This document shows, piece after piece, positions 62,875 through 64,000 of a stretch of 64,000 nucleotides of DNA. Each line of letters starts with the position of its first letter. Position 1 is the stretch's first letter. Source of the stretch: Sphingobium soli (GTDB taxonomy: Bacteria > Pseudomonadota > Alphaproteobacteria > Sphingomonadales > Sphingomonadaceae); contig NZ_JAJGNP010000018.1 in the NCBI RefSeq assembly GCF_020782245.1, positions 1 through 64,000 of the forward strand, given 5' to 3'. The notes under the pieces were generated by a model. It did no database searches. It had not been told where the DNA came from and saw nothing but the letters and a program-made list of their open reading frames with translations. The position numbers and the translations under genes are program-made.

Positions 62875-63656
62875 AGCAGGAAGCGTCCCTCGATCACGGT
62901 ACGGCAGGCGCCGGTCAGGATGACGCGGTCGCCCTCCAGCGCGCAGCCGAGCCGACCGCCGCGAGCAGACGCCTGCTCTGCGCTGATCTGCGTTTTGCCG
63001 AGCCGCTCCGCCCAGAAGGGCGTGAGAAGGCAATGAGCCGAGCCCGTCACCGGGTCCTCATCCACGCCGCCGCCGGGCACGAAGACGCGGCTGACGATGT
63101 CGCTGTCCGTGCCGGGCGCGGTGGCGATCAGCATGACGTCGCCCTGTGACCGCAGCGCGGCAAAATCCGGGCTCAGCGCGCGCACGGCGGCTTCATCGGG
63201 AAAGAGGAAAAGGCTGTAGCCGCCGTCGCGCCAATGCGACTCGATGGGAGCGCCACCCAGCCCTTCGGAGAGATCGGGCAAATCGCGCGGCGTCATGGTC
63301 CAAGCCGGCAGCGACAGGGCATAGCCCTGTCCGGCCCGCGATACGCTGAGAATCCCGGCATGCCGCGTACGAAAGCGGACCGCATCGCCCTCCATCAGCA
63401 CATGACCGCTCGCCAGCGTAGCATGACCGCACAGCTTCACTTCCAGCGTCGGCGTGAACCAGCGCAGCGCATAATCGGCATCCGGATCATCCGGCGTCGA
63501 TACGGTAAAGGCGGTTTCGGAGAGGTTGTTTTCTTGCGCGATCGCCTGAAGCGTCTCGTCGTCCAGCCAGGCATCAAGTGGCATGACAGCGGCCGGGTTG
63601 CCGGTAAAGGGTGCGTCGGCAAAGGCATCGACCTGGGTGAAGGGCAGGCTGCTCAT
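62871..63656 (-). CDS. PhzF-family isomerase/epimerase
   Basis: A 261-residue DapF-fold protein. The start MSSLPFTQVDAFADAPFTGN and catalytic Glu in NLSETAFTV (about residue 46) are diagnostic, as are GHATLASGHVL (about 77) and the second-domain GGGVDEDPVTGSAHCLLTPF (about 195). The reaction is probably an isomerisation, but the substrate is unknown; this is not evidence of phenazine synthesis. Its stop overlaps that of the serine hydrolase. Confidence 0.93.
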   Translation of the reverse strand: MSSLPFTQVDAFADAPFTGNPAAVMPLDAWLDDETLQAIAQENNLSETAFTVSTPDDPDADYALRWFTPTLEVKLCGHATLASGHVLMEGDAVRFRTRHAGILSVSRAGQGYALSLPAWTMTPRDLPDLSEGLGGAPIESHWRDGGYSLFLFPDEAAVRALSPDFAALRSQGDVMLIATAPGTDSDIVSRVFVPGGGVDEDPVTGSAHCLLTPFWAERLGKTQISAEQASARGGRLGCALEGDRVILTGACRTVIEGRFLL

Positions 63657-63734
63657 GAGGAATATCCTTTCGTTGACGGTCTTATGCCCGTCCGCCTGCC
63701 CGCCTGACAGGGCCGACCCGGTACAACTGGCCGC

Positions 63735-64000
63735 TCATCCCAGCAACACCAACGCGCCGCAGACCGCCAGGCCGACGATGATGTTGAGAGGCACGCCGAT
63801 GCGGACGAAATCGGCAAAGCGATAGTCGCCCGCCGCATAGACCAGCGCGTTGGTCTGATAGCCGATCGGCGTTGCGAAACACGCCGACGCGCCGATCATC
63901 AGCGCGATGACGAGCGGGCGCGCATCCACCTGCAATTGGTGCGCCAGCGCGATGACGATTGGCGTCATCAGTGCCGCCACCGCATTGTTGCTCAGCAGTT
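63735..64000 (-). CDS. SLC13/DASS-family permease, C-terminal part (runs off window)
   Basis: Only the last 88 residues are present; the frame is open to the window end. [20 protein letters not shown] includes the SNNA motif of the second sodium-carboxylate site in DASS-type transporters. [19 protein letters not shown] and [16 protein letters not shown] are conserved C-terminal segments. Cargo could be sulfate, citrate or dicarboxylate. Confidence 0.85.
   Translation of the reverse strand, partial: LLSNNAVAALMTPIVIALAHQLQVDARPLVIALMIGASACFATPIGYQTNALVYAAGDYRFADFVRIGVPLNIIVGLAVCGALVLLG

Overview
The window looks like a piece of a Sphingomonadaceae chromosome, probably Sphingobium or a close relative. 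The evidence is high-GC coding with alphaproteobacterial gene order (lptB-rpoN, glnK-amtB, crtY-crtI-crtB), several TonB/arabinan genes of sphingomonad type, and a FixL/FixJ pair. The genus is an inference; no marker gene such as 16S rRNA is present.

Layout. (1) 1-8108 is the right part of an integrated conjugative or mobilizable element. It holds the end of an IS21-like insertion sequence, a MobF relaxase cut off by that IS, a TraD/VirD4-type coupling protein with an altered Walker A motif, a small relaxosome-type protein, a candidate oriT, a frameshifted gene, an AlpA-like regulator, a two-TM protein and a P4-type tyrosine integrase next to tRNA-Met(CAT). The tRNA marks the chromosomal boundary. 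(2) 8459-12541 is the conserved Anbu cluster: circularly permuted ATP-grasp, alpha-E protein, transglutaminase-like protease and the proteasome-like peptidase Anbu. (3) 12832-18859 is an oxygen-response group: universal stress protein, heme-PAS sensor FixL, FixJ, a GNAT protein, OmpW and HemN. Two FixK/FNR-type boxes lie between divergent ompW and hemN. (4) 18955-26312 is a TetR-regulated RND efflux operon with three matching operators. A nitroreductase and a 53-codon gene follow.

(5) 27521-41185 is an L-arabinan/arabinose utilization locus: SMP-30 lactonase, aldose epimerase, FucP-like permease, GntR regulator, AraD1/GguC protein, L-arabinose 1-dehydrogenase, GH51, two GH43 enzymes and a TonB receptor. 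The polysaccharide would be taken up and cleaved, and arabinose oxidised through the non-phosphorylating pathway. A shared 13-bp motif occurs at four promoter sites. (6) 41339-43840 is tyrosine/phenylalanine catabolism (hpd, phhA) with a divergent Lrp-type regulator. (7) 43950-48704 holds lptB, rpoN, recQ and a small phosphatase-like protein. (8) 48714-49977 is a dmeR-dmeF-type metal efflux pair. (9) 50047-54259 is a carotenoid operon (crtY, crtI, a LOG-family gene, crtB). (10) 54430-56265 is glnK-amtB with a textbook sigma-54 promoter. (11) The rest holds DUF924, TldD, a zinc-finger protein, tRNA-Val(TAC), a frameshifted winged-helix gene, a class IV aminotransferase, a serine hydrolase, a PhzF protein and the start of an SLC13 permease that runs off the window.

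Regulatory logic is unusually readable here. RpoN is encoded in the window and its target promoter is visible at glnK; FixLJ is encoded next to two FixK-type boxes; the TetR operator recurs at its own start and before the pump; and the GntR gene sits among repeats of one motif. Two genes carry single-base frameshifts, which may be real decay or assembly errors.
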